64,000 bases of DNA, from the NCBI RefSeq assembly GCF_002902565.1, contig NZ_PPRC01000009.1:1-64000 (forward strand), given 5' to 3'. Shown here piece by piece: positions 24,958-34,740 of this stretch. A program made the position numbers and the translations under genes. The stretch's first letter is position 1. Each line of letters starts with the position of its first letter. Under the pieces are notes generated by a model. The model searched no databases. It saw nothing but the letters and a program-made list of their open reading frames with translations, and was not told the DNA's origin. This stretch comes from Staphylococcus petrasii. GTDB lineage: Bacteria; Bacillota; Bacilli; Staphylococcales; Staphylococcaceae.

Positions 24958-25621
24958 ATGATTCCTATCTATGCGATTTCTACGGGAAAGATTGAAGACT
25001 TAGATTATGGACAGAAACGTCAAATGCTTTCTGCTTTGAATAAAGCCCCATTTTCAGGAAAAATGTGGTTATCTACATTAGGATTTGTAGAAGATGAACA
25101 AGCGTACAAAGATCACGGCGGGCCTCATAAAGCAGTATGTAGCTTTAGTAAAGCGAATTATGCCATGTATAAAGAAGACCTCACGCACTTACCCGACTAT
25201 GCGATGTTCGGGGAAAATCTCACAATAGAAGATTTAGATGAGTCTGAGGTGTATTTTGGCAATCAGTACCGTTTAGGGGAAGCAATAATCGAAGTGTCAA
25301 GAAATTCGTGAACCTTGTTGGAAGATTCAAACGAAATACGGCATACCAGATTTAGTCAAACGAATGTCATCATCTGGAAAGACGGGATTCTACTTCCGAG
25401 TCATTAAAGAAGGCTTTGTGAAGGAGGACGACAATTTAGAACTCGTTCAGTTCGCTGATGCCGATACACGATTGTCTGTCCAAGAACTTAATGATATTTA
25501 TTATAATGACCGTAAAAATTTAGAACGTTTAAACTATGCACTTCAAAATCCATATTTATCACCTCAGCGAATTGAAAAGTTAGAAAAAATACGTAACATT
25601 GCGCTTAAAAAACGTAAATAA
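24958..25621 (+). pseudogene. MOSC-domain protein (YiiM-like), frameshifted
   Basis: The first frame (24958-25299, 114 codons) reads a MOSC N terminus with DHGGPHKAVCSFS and MFGENLTIEDL. After TCA 25297-25299 it runs into a stop at 25308. The next frame, starting at GAA 25301, continues the family sequence EIREPCWKIQTKYGIPDLVKRM, which includes the conserved REPC cysteine, to a stop at 25621. Removing one A at 25299/25300 restores a 220-aa protein. MOSC proteins bind the molybdenum cofactor or sulfur; YiiM acts in reduction of N-hydroxylated bases. GAGGAGGG precedes ATG 24958. It is either a true mutation or a sequencing error. Confidence 0.85.
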
Positions 25622-25677
25622 AAAACTCTGATTAGTTAAGTGGAAATGAATTTCTCATTCTTAACTAGTCAGAGTTT
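25622..25677. terminator. Bidirectional terminator between MOSC gene and galM
   Basis: An 18-bp stem (AAACTCTGATTAGTTAAG / CTTAACTAGTCAGAGTTT, one mismatch) between converging genes. Confidence 0.85.
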
Positions 25678-25682
25678 CTGTT

Positions 25683-26702
25683 TTATTGTTCTTTCTTTTC
25701 TGCAATATGGTAAATCGTTTTTGAATAAAACGTCTCATTTGCTTTTAAGATTGATTTCGCTTGTGCTTTCTCAATATTAATGTCATTCGGTAAAAATTGT
25801 GTTTCTAAAGCAACACCTGAATGGGCTTTATAAATATTGAAATCACTCTTCCAATCTGATGTATGATTAAATGTAAAAATAACCACGTTAGGCATTGTCG
25901 TTTCAACGTCTAGCGCGAATTCATTATTTTCAATAAGAAGTTGTTGATTGCCAATTTCAAATGGATGATCTAACCCATTATTAGCTTTTATCTGCTCAGC
26001 AATTAATGGATTGTCAGATAAATAAATATCTTTAAAGTTAATACTATCGCTCTTGAAAATATCTATTAAATCAATCGTTTGCGTATTTGAAATTAAATGA
26101 GTGTCATCGATTGGGTACATATTCAATTTACTACTTGTAAGTTTATGATTATCTATGACATTGTTATCTCTATTCAAGTTAAAGTACACATGATTAGTTG
26201 GATTGAATAAAGTATCTTCATTAGATTGAGCTTCATATTCAATCGTCCATCTATGTTCCATGTCATACGTGTGTATAACTTTAATTGTCATATCCCCTGG
26301 ATAACCATCTTCTTCTGATCGTAATTGAGTAGTAAAAATAATCTTAACATTCGTTATATTATCTTTAATTTCATAATCGAATAGACGTTTATCTAGACCG
26401 TTACTACCTCCATGAAGATGATGTGGTCCGTTATTTGCTTCAAGCTGATACGTTTGATTGTTTAATGTAAATGATGCATTACTTATACGCCCTGCATATC
26501 GTCCGATTGTAGCTCCAAAGTTATAAGGGTTCTGAGGGTAGAATTCATCCGCCTCAACTCTGTTGCCCAATACGATATTATTATCATGATATTTCCATGA
26601 TACAATGCGTGCACCATAATTCGTAAATACAATATTTGTTTCTTCGTTGTCAATTTTAATTAAGTCAATACCGTGATTTTGATTCTCTACTTCAACTTTC
26701 AT
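25683..26702 (-). CDS. galM: Aldose 1-epimerase
   Basis: Interconverts alpha and beta anomers of galactose or glucose. 339 aa. Conserved residues are visible: FGATIGRYAGRI, HHLHGGSNGLDKRLFD (His), NPTNHVYFNLN (catalytic His) and SGVALETQFLPN (catalytic Glu). It is downstream of the disrupted ynfA on the same strand, without a linked galactose operon. Confidence 0.9.
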   Translation of the reverse strand: MKVEVENQNHGIDLIKIDNEETNIVFTNYGARIVSWKYHDNNIVLGNRVEADEFYPQNPYNFGATIGRYAGRISNASFTLNNQTYQLEANNGPHHLHGGSNGLDKRLFDYEIKDNITNVKIIFTTQLRSEEDGYPGDMTIKVIHTYDMEHRWTIEYEAQSNEDTLFNPTNHVYFNLNRDNNVIDNHKLTSSKLNMYPIDDTHLISNTQTIDLIDIFKSDSINFKDIYLSDNPLIAEQIKANNGLDHPFEIGNQQLLIENNEFALDVETTMPNVVIFTFNHTSDWKSDFNIYKAHSGVALETQFLPNDINIEKAQAKSILKANETFYSKTIYHIAEKKEQ

Positions 26703-26731
26703 TACTTACGTCTCCCTCTTAACACGCTTAA

Positions 26732-27058
26732 TCAGGCTCTGCTCGGTAAGACCATCACAAGTACACCTATGATGCAAATTAACGCGCCAATCAAATCGTA
26801 TTTATCTGGCGCTTGTTTATCAATAACATATGCCTATACTATGCTCATGACAATAAAGACACCGCCATAAGCTGCATAAACACGCCCAAATGTTGGAAAT
26901 GACTGAAATGTAGCGACGACACCATACAGGATGAGTATGACGCCTCCTACAAATCCTAACCAACCTGATTGCCCTTCCCTTAACCACAACCAAATTAGAT
27001 AGCCACCACCAATTTCACAGAAACCTGCTAATAAAAAGATAAAGATGGAATAAAGCAT
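26732..27058 (-). pseudogene. ynfA: YnfA-family (UPF0060) small membrane protein with premature stop
   Basis: The first 74 codons encode a YnfA-like four-helix protein ([34 protein letters not shown]). Codon 75 is TAG (26834-26836), where the family normally has Trp (IVWAYVID). The frame then continues [20 protein letters not shown] and ends MVLPSRA at 26732, giving the normal total of 108 codons. One base (TGG to TAG) accounts for the interruption. The function of the family is uncertain. It overlaps nothing and precedes galM by about 30 bp. Confidence 0.85.
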
Positions 27059-27211
27059 TTCTATATCCTCCGATACAATGAACTTTGTTAGTTGTATTGT
27101 ATCAACTCGTAACGCTCTTTATCTAATTAATTTTAAGCACTGACTTTTTCACATACATATTGTTACACTTTTCTTATTAATATTCCATACATTTTATATA
27201 AATTAAAAAAT

Positions 27212-27253
27212 GAAAACGCTATCTATAAAATATTTTTTGTAGATAGCGTTTTC
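27212..27253 (-). terminator. Terminator of the XRE/membrane-protein pair
   Basis: Stem GAAAACGCTATCTA / TAGATAGCGTTTTC downstream of the membrane protein gene. Confidence 0.8.
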
Positions 27254-27265
27254 TTATTATATTTA

Positions 27266-28009
27266 TTAACGATATTGTTTTTTAAGACGGTAAAATTGAA
27301 TAGCTAATATCATTCCTGAAACTACTAAAAATAAAATTGTAATAATTGAACCAAGAGGCCAATGGTGCATAAATAATTCTACTACACAATCAATTATCAC
27401 AATGATAGTTAGAGAAATAACTATCCAAATATAATTTGATGCATAAGTGTTAATAATCGTTTGTTTTTGTTGTTCATCAGCAAATCGATAATTAGGAATA
27501 AGTCTTAGCATCCCTTTAGGATTAGCATCTCTTTCTTCAATGCTTGGGACATATTGCTCAGTTATTTGAATTCTTTTATCATTATTTAACATAAAAATAA
27601 TGAAATAAATTGGAATAAAAATAAGTAATATTGGTTGTATCTCCCATTCAATATGGCCTTTATAAATCATTGGAACGATAAAATTAGCTATCAATATAAT
27701 AATAATTATCCATGTTAACCAAAACCAGAAACGTTTAATTTTAGATTGACGATTCAGTTTTCTTTTATCTTCATGCGTTTTAACATAGATATATATGTCA
27801 TCCGCTGTTTCTTTATGAATAGCAATTCTACATACAATTACAATTAATATTAATAGACTTCCAATCAATAATGGAGATAAAAATGATCTTTCAATATCAC
27901 TCATTGCTTCAAAGAACATTATTGCACCTAAAAAATTCAAACTAATTATGCCATGTTTAGCTTTAATTATTTGATATTGTTCACTTATCCTTTCATCCGT
28001 CGCTGTCAT
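27266..28009 (-). CDS. Membrane protein paired with an XRE regulator, unknown
   Basis: 247-aa protein with about six hydrophobic segments (two near residues 25-60, two near 93-135, two near 190-235) and a polar region in between. No function recognised. It overlaps the end of the XRE gene by 17 bp, so the two are co-translated. Such HTH plus membrane-protein pairs are common in Firmicutes, often with the regulator controlling its own operon; the role here is unknown. Confidence 0.65.
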   Translation of the reverse strand: MTATDERISEQYQIIKAKHGIISLNFLGAIMFFEAMSDIERSFLSPLLIGSLLILIVIVCRIAIHKETADDIYIYVKTHEDKRKLNRQSKIKRFWFWLTWIIIIILIANFIVPMIYKGHIEWEIQPILLIFIPIYFIIFMLNNDKRIQITEQYVPSIEERDANPKGMLRLIPNYRFADEQQKQTIINTYASNYIWIVISLTIIVIIDCVVELFMHHWPLGSIITILFLVVSGMILAIQFYRLKKQYR

Positions 28010-28199
28010 CTTCTCCCTCCCAGAATAAATCGTCTAACGTTACGCCTAATGTCTTAGCAATATTAATACATAACTTCAATGAAGGATTATATTTATTGTT
28101 CTCAATCATATTGATTGTTTGACGTGAGACCCCAACTGAACGTGCAAGTTCTAACTGGGATATTTTACTTACTCCTCGATATTTCTTAACGTTATTCAC
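27993..28199 (-). CDS. XRE-family small HTH regulator
   Basis: 68-aa DNA-binding protein made up almost entirely of a Cro/CI HTH (SQLELARSVGVSRQTINMIENNKYNPSLKLCINIAKTLGV), like Bacillus YozG-type regulators. The gene precedes and overlaps the membrane protein gene. Its promoter region has a TTGAC...GTCAA palindrome over the -35 that could be an autoregulatory operator. Confidence 0.8.
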   Translation of the reverse strand: MNNVKKYRGVSKISQLELARSVGVSRQTINMIENNKYNPSLKLCINIAKTLGVTLDDLFWEGEDDSDG

Positions 28200-28234
28200 T
28201 TTCCCTCACTTCTTTCAAGCTCCCATTTATTTAA

Positions 28235-28264
28235 AGCATAACGACTGACCTTGACTATTGTCAA
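28235..28264 (-). promoter_or_regulatory. Promoter of the XRE/membrane-protein operon
   Basis: On the minus strand a perfect -35 TTGACA (28259-28264), an 18-bp spacer and TATGCT (28235-28240). The -35 overlaps the palindrome TTGACTATTGTCAA (28251-28264), a candidate operator. Confidence 0.6.
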
Positions 28265-28427
28265 ATATATATGACGTCACACTTTTGATTTTAATTCATT
28301 TTATTTCTTTAATACTTCAATTATAATTGCTATAATACTACACATTTAACATAGCGCTCTAGTCTTATATCTTGATGGAGTGCATTTTTATTTTTCATTT
28401 TCAAAAAGAAAGAAAGAAGGAATAATT

Positions 28428-29036
28428 GTGGATTTCGTATCTAAACCAACGACAGAAACTGCTAAAGCGTTATTAGGCGTTAAAGTTATTTATGAAGATA
28501 ATAACCAAACATATAGTGGTTATATTGTAGAAACTGAAGCATACTTAGGATTTGATGATCGAGCTGCACATGGATTTGGAGGCAAACAAACGCCTAAAGT
28601 GACATCACTGTATAAGCGTGGAGGCACAATCTATGGCCATGTCATGCATACGCATTTATTAATTAACTTTGTAACGCGTACGGAAGGCGTGCCTGAAGGT
28701 GTATTGATTCGCGCTGTGGAACCAGAAGATGGCATTGAAGCGATGATTAAGAACCGCAATAAAAAAGGTTATGAAGTGACGAATGGCCCTGGAAAATGGA
28801 CGAAAGCCTTTAATATTCCCCGTGCAATTGATGGCTCTACTATTAATGAATGTCGTTTATCAATTGATGTAAAAAATAGAAAATATCCACGAGACATCGA
28901 AGAAAGTGCAAGAATTGGCATACCTAATAAAGGTGAATGGACGCATAAACCTTTAAGATACACAGTCAAAGGCAATCCATATGTATCACGTGCGAGAAAA
29001 TCAGACTGTGTGATGCCTGAAGAAACATGGAAATAG
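28428..29036 (+). CDS. DNA-3-methyladenine glycosylase (AAG type)
   Basis: Removes alkylated purines from DNA in base excision repair. The 202-aa length from GTG 28428 is that of the staphylococcal protein; AAGAAGGA lies eight bases upstream, and the longer reading from 28380 lacks a ribosome binding site. [26 protein letters not shown] carries the catalytic Glu and the DNA-contact residues; [14 protein letters not shown] is also conserved. Confidence 0.9.
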   Translation: MDFVSKPTTETAKALLGVKVIYEDNNQTYSGYIVETEAYLGFDDRAAHGFGGKQTPKVTSLYKRGGTIYGHVMHTHLLINFVTRTEGVPEGVLIRAVEPEDGIEAMIKNRNKKGYEVTNGPGKWTKAFNIPRAIDGSTINECRLSIDVKNRKYPRDIEESARIGIPNKGEWTHKPLRYTVKGNPYVSRARKSDCVMPEETWK

Positions 29037-29254
29037 CGAGAACCATAGCTTAACGTCAGTAAAAGCGATTTTTAAATTATTATATAAGTTGCATTAATTC
29101 CATTTATATAAATAACTCCAAACCTTTATATATACCAAAAAGATATTATGCGTTCTAGAAATATATATTTTTTATATGTATAATGGGTAATATGGGTATT
29201 TATAGCGCTTTCATTTTTATAAGCGTGCTGAAGTAAACAAAGGGGGAATATAAA

Positions 29255-30466
29255 TTGGAATTAGATGCAGTGACAACATTATGTCTCGCTTGTCTGCTTT
29301 ACTTATTAGGCGAATTTATTGTTAATCACGTTTCCTTTTTACAAAGAGTTTGTATACCAGCACCAGTCATTGGTGGTTTATTATTCGCAATATTAGTTGC
29401 AGTTTTAGATACTTTTAATATTATAAAAATTACATTAGACGCAAAATTTATTCAAGATTTCTTTATGATGGTCTTCTTCACCACAATTGGTTTAGGCGCA
29501 TCGTTCAAATTATTTAAAATTGGCGGTAAAGTGCTATTACTGTATTTCGGTTGTTGTGCCGTTTTAGCGATCTGTCAAAACTTTATCGGCATTTCACTGG
29601 CGAAACTACTTAACATCAAACCTTTATTAGGGTTAACTGCAGGTTCTATGTCGATGGAAGGTGGACATGGGAATGCGGCTGCTTATGGTCAAACGCTTGA
29701 ACAAAGTTTCAATATTGATTCTGCAGTAACTGCTGCCCTAGCTGCTGCTACGCTTGGCCTAGTATTTGGTGGTTTAGTTGGTGGCCCGTTAGTAAAATTA
29801 ATGATTAAGCATTATAACCTTAAACCTGAAAATAGCGATGATTCATTCAAAGATTATAGTAAGGTTGAAGCCAATGCCAAATTACATAAGAAATATAAAC
29901 CAACGCAAGTGTTCTTTATTCAATTAACGATTATTGCGTTCTGTATGTCACTTGGTACATTTATAGGCGATCAATTCTCTAACCTTACTGGACAAAGTTT
30001 ACCTATGTATGTAGGTTCTATGTTTGTCGCAGTAGCTATACGTAATATTTCAGAATATACGAATTGGAATATTATCGACTTGAAACTGAATGACCAAATC
30101 GGCGATATCGCACTTGGTTTATTCTTATCACTTGCTTTAATGAGTATTCAATTAACACAAGTCTATTCATTAGCTTTACCATTAATTATTATTGTTTTAG
30201 TCCAAGTTGTCTTCATCTCACTCTTTGCCTTCTTCATTCTATTTAGAGTGTTAGGTAAAGATTATGACGCAGCGGTAATGGCTGGTGGCTTTATTGGTCA
30301 CGGTCTAGGTGCGACACCAAACGCTATGGCTAACTTGGATGTTATTACTAAGAAATACGGTAGCTCACCTAAGTCTTACCTAGTAGTTCCTATTGTTGGT
30401 GCCTTCCTTATTGACTTAGCTGGTGTACCTATCGTTATGGGCTTCATCAATATCTTTGGTAATTAA
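29255..30466 (+). CDS. gltS: Sodium/glutamate symporter
   Basis: 403-aa ESS-family transporter with about ten helices, taking up glutamate with Na+. Two inverted repeats carry related glycine-rich motifs: AGSMSMEGGHGNAAAYGQTL and MAGGFIGHGLGATPNAMANL. It uses a TTG start (29255) seven bases after AGGGGGAA. A poor cre-like TATAGCGCTTTCA lies at about 29200-29213. Confidence 0.9.
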   Translation: MELDAVTTLCLACLLYLLGEFIVNHVSFLQRVCIPAPVIGGLLFAILVAVLDTFNIIKITLDAKFIQDFFMMVFFTTIGLGASFKLFKIGGKVLLLYFGCCAVLAICQNFIGISLAKLLNIKPLLGLTAGSMSMEGGHGNAAAYGQTLEQSFNIDSAVTAALAAATLGLVFGGLVGGPLVKLMIKHYNLKPENSDDSFKDYSKVEANAKLHKKYKPTQVFFIQLTIIAFCMSLGTFIGDQFSNLTGQSLPMYVGSMFVAVAIRNISEYTNWNIIDLKLNDQIGDIALGLFLSLALMSIQLTQVYSLALPLIIIVLVQVVFISLFAFFILFRVLGKDYDAAVMAGGFIGHGLGATPNAMANLDVITKKYGSSPKSYLVVPIVGAFLIDLAGVPIVMGFINIFGN

Positions 30467-30504
30467 CCTTTGAAAATGAAAACCAAACACCTTCACAATA
30501 AACA

Positions 30505-30543
30505 AAGCGTAAAATGGAAAAAGTTGTTTTCCATTTTACGCTT
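30505..30543. terminator. Bidirectional terminator between gltS and fni
   Basis: Perfect 17-bp stem AAGCGTAAAATGGAAAA / TTTTCCATTTTACGCTT with T runs on either strand. Confidence 0.9.
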
Positions 30544-30558
30544 CTTTTTTTCACTTCA

Positions 30559-31608
30559 TTATCCTCTATGAATATCTAAGCCACGTTGTTCAATCCAAGA
30601 CATTAATTTTTGATCAAATACTAACTTACTATGTTTAAGCTCGCTAATGTCTTTGGCATTTAACATTGTCATAATTGATTTCATATGTTCAATAAATGAT
30701 TCAACATATTCAATTGTGCTAGTGATGCCTCCATTTTCAACATGATTCAAGAATGGACGTGACATCCCTACTGCTTTCGCACCTAATGCTAAGCTCTTAA
30801 CAGCATCTAATGGCGTGCGGACACCACCGCTAGCAAATACATTCAATGTATCTTGGTAAGCAGCGCTTTCAAGTAAAGATTCTACAGTAGATTGACCCCA
30901 GTTTGCTAAATAATCCATATCTTTATTAGAGCGACGTTCGTTCTCAATCGTTACGAAGTTCGTACCGCCTCTACCACTCACATCAACATACGTTACGCCT
31001 GCATCAATTAAATCTTTATATAATTCTTTACTCATACCGAAGCCAACTTCTTTGATAATGACTGGCACGTCTACACGTTGTACAATTGCTGCTACATTAT
31101 CAATCCAAGTTGAGAATTCTCTATTTCCTTCAGGCATAACAAGTTCTTGAGGTGCATTCACATGTATTTGTAAAGCTTGTGCATCTAATAAACTAACCGC
31201 TTCTACTGCTTTATCTACAGGTACATCGGCACCGACATTACTAAATACGATGCCTTCTGGATTAGTTTGACGTACGATACTAAAAGATTCCGCCATTTTA
31301 GGATTTCTAAGTGCTGCATGTGTTGAACCAACTGCCATAGCTAAACCTGTTTCACGTGCAACGACTGCTAGTTTTTCATTAATTTTCTTTGTCCAATCAC
31401 TACCGCCTGTCATTGCATTAATATATAAAGGATATTTCATATCAAAGTTTGATGTATGACTTGTTAAATCAATTTGATCTACATTAATATTTGGAATTGA
31501 ATGATGTACAAACCTCACACGGTCAAAGTCCGATTGAGGCGCGTCATGTTGTGCCATTGCAATTTCAACATGTTCATTTTTCCTCTGTTCTCTTTGCATA
31601 TCGCTCAT
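30559..31608 (-). CDS. fni: Isopentenyl-diphosphate delta-isomerase, type 2
   Basis: FMN- and NADPH-dependent isomerase converting IPP to DMAPP in isoprenoid (mevalonate pathway) synthesis. 349 aa. FMN/substrate motifs are intact: [38 protein letters not shown] and [20 protein letters not shown]. Essential in staphylococci by analogy. It follows corA on the same strand after 44 bp and may share its transcript. Confidence 0.95.
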   Translation of the reverse strand: MSDMQREQRKNEHVEIAMAQHDAPQSDFDRVRFVHHSIPNINVDQIDLTSHTSNFDMKYPLYINAMTGGSDWTKKINEKLAVVARETGLAMAVGSTHAALRNPKMAESFSIVRQTNPEGIVFSNVGADVPVDKAVEAVSLLDAQALQIHVNAPQELVMPEGNREFSTWIDNVAAIVQRVDVPVIIKEVGFGMSKELYKDLIDAGVTYVDVSGRGGTNFVTIENERRSNKDMDYLANWGQSTVESLLESAAYQDTLNVFASGGVRTPLDAVKSLALGAKAVGMSRPFLNHVENGGITSTIEYVESFIEHMKSIMTMLNAKDISELKHSKLVFDQKLMSWIEQRGLDIHRG

Positions 31609-31652
31609 GCTACTACCTACCTTTGCTTAATTTATATTGTTCATGCTCTGTA

Positions 31653-32600
31653 CTAGAACCATTTTTTTCTTTTGAAAAAGATAATTAACGCCACCGCTAT
31701 GATTAACATCACTAGCATACATATAGGATAACTATAATGCCATTTCAATTCGGGCATATATTCAAAGTTCATGCCGTATACACCAGCTATAAATGTTAAT
31801 GGCGAGAAAATAACGGATACAAGTGTCAACACTTGCATAATACTATTCATTCTAAATGAAGAATACGATTCAAAGTTCTCCCTAATCTCATTCGTCATTT
31901 CTTGCGATGTGCGAATAATGTTATTCTGTTTAATCAAATGGTCATCGATATGTTGAATATACATTGAATGTTTACTATCGACAATTAAATTACCTTCTGT
32001 TTTAATCGTATTCACCAATTCTTGCATTGGGAATAAAACGCGTTTAATTTTAATCAAGTCTGAACGTAATTTGAAGACATTGTCCATGACCTTTTTACTA
32101 TGCGTATCATCTACGTGCGCATCTTCAAAGTTATAGACTTTCTCTTCAATCGTATAAACAAAATCAAAATATTTATCTACCATCATGTCTAAAATATGTA
32201 TCACTATATCAGCACAGTCTAAATCTGGCTCATGATTATTAGAATTCATTTCAGCTACTTTATTTAGAGATTCGAAATGTTTATCATGATATGTCACTAA
32301 TACCTTGTCATTTACAAAGACGTTTAATGCTATAGGAGAAAAATCATCTTTATACATGCTATGAAATACCATATATTGATAATCTTTATACGCTTTGTAT
32401 TTAACACGTGGCACACCACTTATCGCATCTTCTAACTCTAAATAGTTAAAATTAAAATGTTCAATTAAATAATCATTTTCTTCGGATGTAGCTTTTTCAA
32501 AATCAAACCACACGATGGTTGCGTCCTGTGGAATATCTTTTACTGAATCAACTTGAGTAAGTGACTGTTTCGTAGTTTGATACCGAATTATCATCGTCAT
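31653..32600 (-). CDS. corA: CorA-type magnesium/cobalt transporter
   Basis: 315-aa pentameric channel subunit: a soluble N-terminal alpha/beta domain, a long helical stretch (residues about 150-250), and two C-terminal helices with the filter motif in GVYGMNFEY (GMN). A basic tail (KRKKWF) ends the chain. AGGAGGT precedes ATG 32600. Confidence 0.9.
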   Translation of the reverse strand: MTMIIRYQTTKQSLTQVDSVKDIPQDATIVWFDFEKATSEENDYLIEHFNFNYLELEDAISGVPRVKYKAYKDYQYMVFHSMYKDDFSPIALNVFVNDKVLVTYHDKHFESLNKVAEMNSNNHEPDLDCADIVIHILDMMVDKYFDFVYTIEEKVYNFEDAHVDDTHSKKVMDNVFKLRSDLIKIKRVLFPMQELVNTIKTEGNLIVDSKHSMYIQHIDDHLIKQNNIIRTSQEMTNEIRENFESYSSFRMNSIMQVLTLVSVIFSPLTFIAGVYGMNFEYMPELKWHYSYPICMLVMLIIAVALIIFFKRKKWF

Positions 32601-32724
32601 TTTATATGTTACCTCCTACAGAACCATACGTCTTACATTCTACCATGAATTAAATGTCGTGTATGCGTTATTTTAATTTAGTAAAATGAATTTATAAATA
32701 TAAATTGAAAGGACGTAACTATTT

Positions 32725-33204
32725 ATGAATTACCCGTTTATCGTTAGAAAAAAAGTAGAACAATCTCAAATTGATCATAATAATCACATGCACGATTCTG
32801 AATATAATGCCGTCTTCAGTGAAGCTGTAAATGAATTCAATTATGCTAACGGTTTATCATTAGAAGAACGTGAAGCGCTAAATTATACGATGTTTACTTT
32901 AGAAGAACATACTACTTATTTATCTGAAATGTCTTTAGATATGGCGTTTCGTATTATAGTGAATATTTATAATTATGATGACAAACGCGTTCATTTCTTT
33001 TTATCTCTATACACTGAAGATGATGTGCTAGCTGCCACTAATGAAGTGATGATGATGGGTATTGATGGCGAACAACGTCGTTCCGCCCCTTTTCCAGAAA
33101 AATATAAAAAGAATGTTGAACAGTATTATAGTATTCAAGGAGATGTGGAATGGCCAAAGCAATTGGGACATCAAATTGGGATACCAACAAAAAAGGATGA
33201 ATAG
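32725..33204 (+). CDS. Hotdog-fold acyl-CoA thioesterase-like protein
   Basis: 159-aa protein with the 4HBT-type opening DHNNHMHDSEYNAVFSEAVNEF, where the helix carries the acid residue, and a beta-rich remainder (FRIIVNIYNYDDKRVHFFLSLY). Probably cleaves a thioester; substrate unknown. The next gene starts two bases after its stop, so they form an operon. Confidence 0.75.
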   Translation: MNYPFIVRKKVEQSQIDHNNHMHDSEYNAVFSEAVNEFNYANGLSLEEREALNYTMFTLEEHTTYLSEMSLDMAFRIIVNIYNYDDKRVHFFLSLYTEDDVLAATNEVMMMGIDGEQRRSAPFPEKYKKNVEQYYSIQGDVEWPKQLGHQIGIPTKKDE

Positions 33205-33206
33205 AT

Positions 33207-33617
33207 ATGACGCAAACGTTAAGAGAGTTAATTACAGAGAAAGTATACGATATGTATGATGATTTAAAAGTGAAGTTGATTGAAATTAATCAGTCCAAGC
33301 AATTATTTATGAACGGCCCAAGCCAAGAACTAATGAAACGCGCGTTTAATATTAGCTACTATCAAGGAGAGAAACAGGCAATTGAAGCGATACAGAAAAT
33401 CATCGAAGATAATAAAGAAGAGTCTGTGCTTGTTGAACAGTTACGTGATTACCAAATACGCATTAACGATAAGCTAAGCAATTTGGCAGAAATGATGCAT
33501 CGTATAAGCGAGCCACAATTTAAACTTGAAGAAGTATTAGACCAACATTATCACTATTTAGGACAAAGCTACATCATCACACAAGTAGATAATATGATTA
33601 AAGAGGTTTCAGAATGA
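33207..33617 (+). CDS. Hypothetical helical protein
   Basis: 136-aa, mainly helical, charged cytoplasmic protein (KQAIEAIQKIIEDNKEESV; QIRINDKLSNLAEMMHRI), no family recognised. AAAGGATG precedes ATG 33207. Co-transcribed with the thioesterase-like gene; a terminator overlaps its end. A same-order pair exists in S. aureus as I recall. Confidence 0.65.
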   Translation: MTQTLRELITEKVYDMYDDLKVKLIEINQSKQLFMNGPSQELMKRAFNISYYQGEKQAIEAIQKIIEDNKEESVLVEQLRDYQIRINDKLSNLAEMMHRISEPQFKLEEVLDQHYHYLGQSYIITQVDNMIKEVSE

Positions 33618-33634
33618 TGCTGAAACCTCTTTTT
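33600..33634 (+). terminator. Terminator overlapping the end of the 136-aa gene
   Basis: Stem AAAGAGGTTTCAG / CTGAAACCTCTTT with a T run; the left arm contains the last sense codons. Confidence 0.85.
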
Positions 33635-33640
33635 CAGTAA

Positions 33641-34540
33641 TTATTGGTCGATTGTCTTAGTAATCTGTTTAATAACTTTATGTGATTCACGAATTGGATA
33701 TAACGGGAAGTCATGAAACATTTTAGGATAATCAAAGAATTGAATATCTTGGTTAGCTTCTTCTAATTTATAAGCTAATTGTTGAATGTCAGGATAGTAA
33801 ATCTCACGGCCTCCCCCAAACATTACAATCGGTGGTAAATGTTCTAAAGAACCGTAGAGTGGAGAAATACGTGGATTTGCGAGCGCATCTCCATGACTCC
33901 ATACATTTAAAATACGTTGTAATCCATCAATATTAACGAAGCGGTCTTTATTAATTAAATTATCTGTTATTTGAGGATTTGTCATCGTTGCATCCAACAT
34001 AGGTGAAATTAAAAATAACTTTTTAGGCACAGGACGTTGTTGTTCGATAAGTTGTTGAACAAAGCTTAACGCAAGTGCGCCTCCAGTTCCATCCCCCATA
34101 ATCACGATATTGTGTGCGTCTACTTCTTCTAATAGAGAATCATAAACATCGTTAATGGCTTTAAAAGTATCTTCTATATGGTATTCCGGCGTCTTAGGGT
34201 AAATAGGTAATACTACTTCATACAACGTGTTTAACACAAGCTTGTCCATAAATCTCCAGTGAAATGGTGAAGGTTGTAATGTATTATAACCACCATGAAT
34301 ATACAATATTTTCTTTTTTGTTTCATGACGGAAATTAAATCTAAATACCTGCATATCTCCTAAAGAAAGTTTATCGAGATTAGCTTTAACGTTTAATGTT
34401 GAAGGTTGTTTATGTTTCGCTTGATTGGCATCTTTACGTCGCTCCATGAATTGATCAAATGCAGCTTCATTATCAAATAATATTGAGCGATTGTGTAACA
34501 AATACTTATTTATAATTCTATTTACCATATGAGATCTCAT
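33641..34540 (-). CDS. Alpha/beta hydrolase fold protein, nucleophile missing
   Basis: 299-aa protein resembling the hormone-sensitive-lipase esterase branch. The oxyanion motif HGG is present (residues 82-84). The nucleophile elbow reads GDGTGG (149-154) instead of GDSAGG, so the Ser is replaced by Gly. The region where the acid residue is expected reads GGGREIYYPD; a His remains in MFHDFP. The full triad is therefore not visible. It may have lost esterase activity or use another residue. The ribosome binding site before ATG 34540 is weak, and ATG 34528 is an alternative. Confidence 0.7.
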   Translation of the reverse strand: MRSHMVNRIINKYLLHNRSILFDNEAAFDQFMERRKDANQAKHKQPSTLNVKANLDKLSLGDMQVFRFNFRHETKKKILYIHGGYNTLQPSPFHWRFMDKLVLNTLYEVVLPIYPKTPEYHIEDTFKAINDVYDSLLEEVDAHNIVIMGDGTGGALALSFVQQLIEQQRPVPKKLFLISPMLDATMTNPQITDNLINKDRFVNIDGLQRILNVWSHGDALANPRISPLYGSLEHLPPIVMFGGGREIYYPDIQQLAYKLEEANQDIQFFDYPKMFHDFPLYPIRESHKVIKQITKTIDQ

Positions 34541-34740
34541 GATAATTTATAACCTGCCTTTTTATTTTTTATGAGATATATTTGAAATACTGTTCCGTTA
34601 AATATAAAAAACGATATAATGAAAGGTATGTTGTAAATTTAGTATTAAGTATGATTAATATGCTAGTTATTTCACATTAAACTCAGTATAAAATAGTCAA
34701 TCTTATAACACAAATGAATAAGGGTAAAGGAGGTTAAAAA

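Noticed and set aside
25296..25312. Programmed frameshift in the MOSC gene
   Set aside because: No slippery heptamer, internal Shine-Dalgarno at the right distance or downstream hairpin is evident; mutation or sequencing error is simpler.
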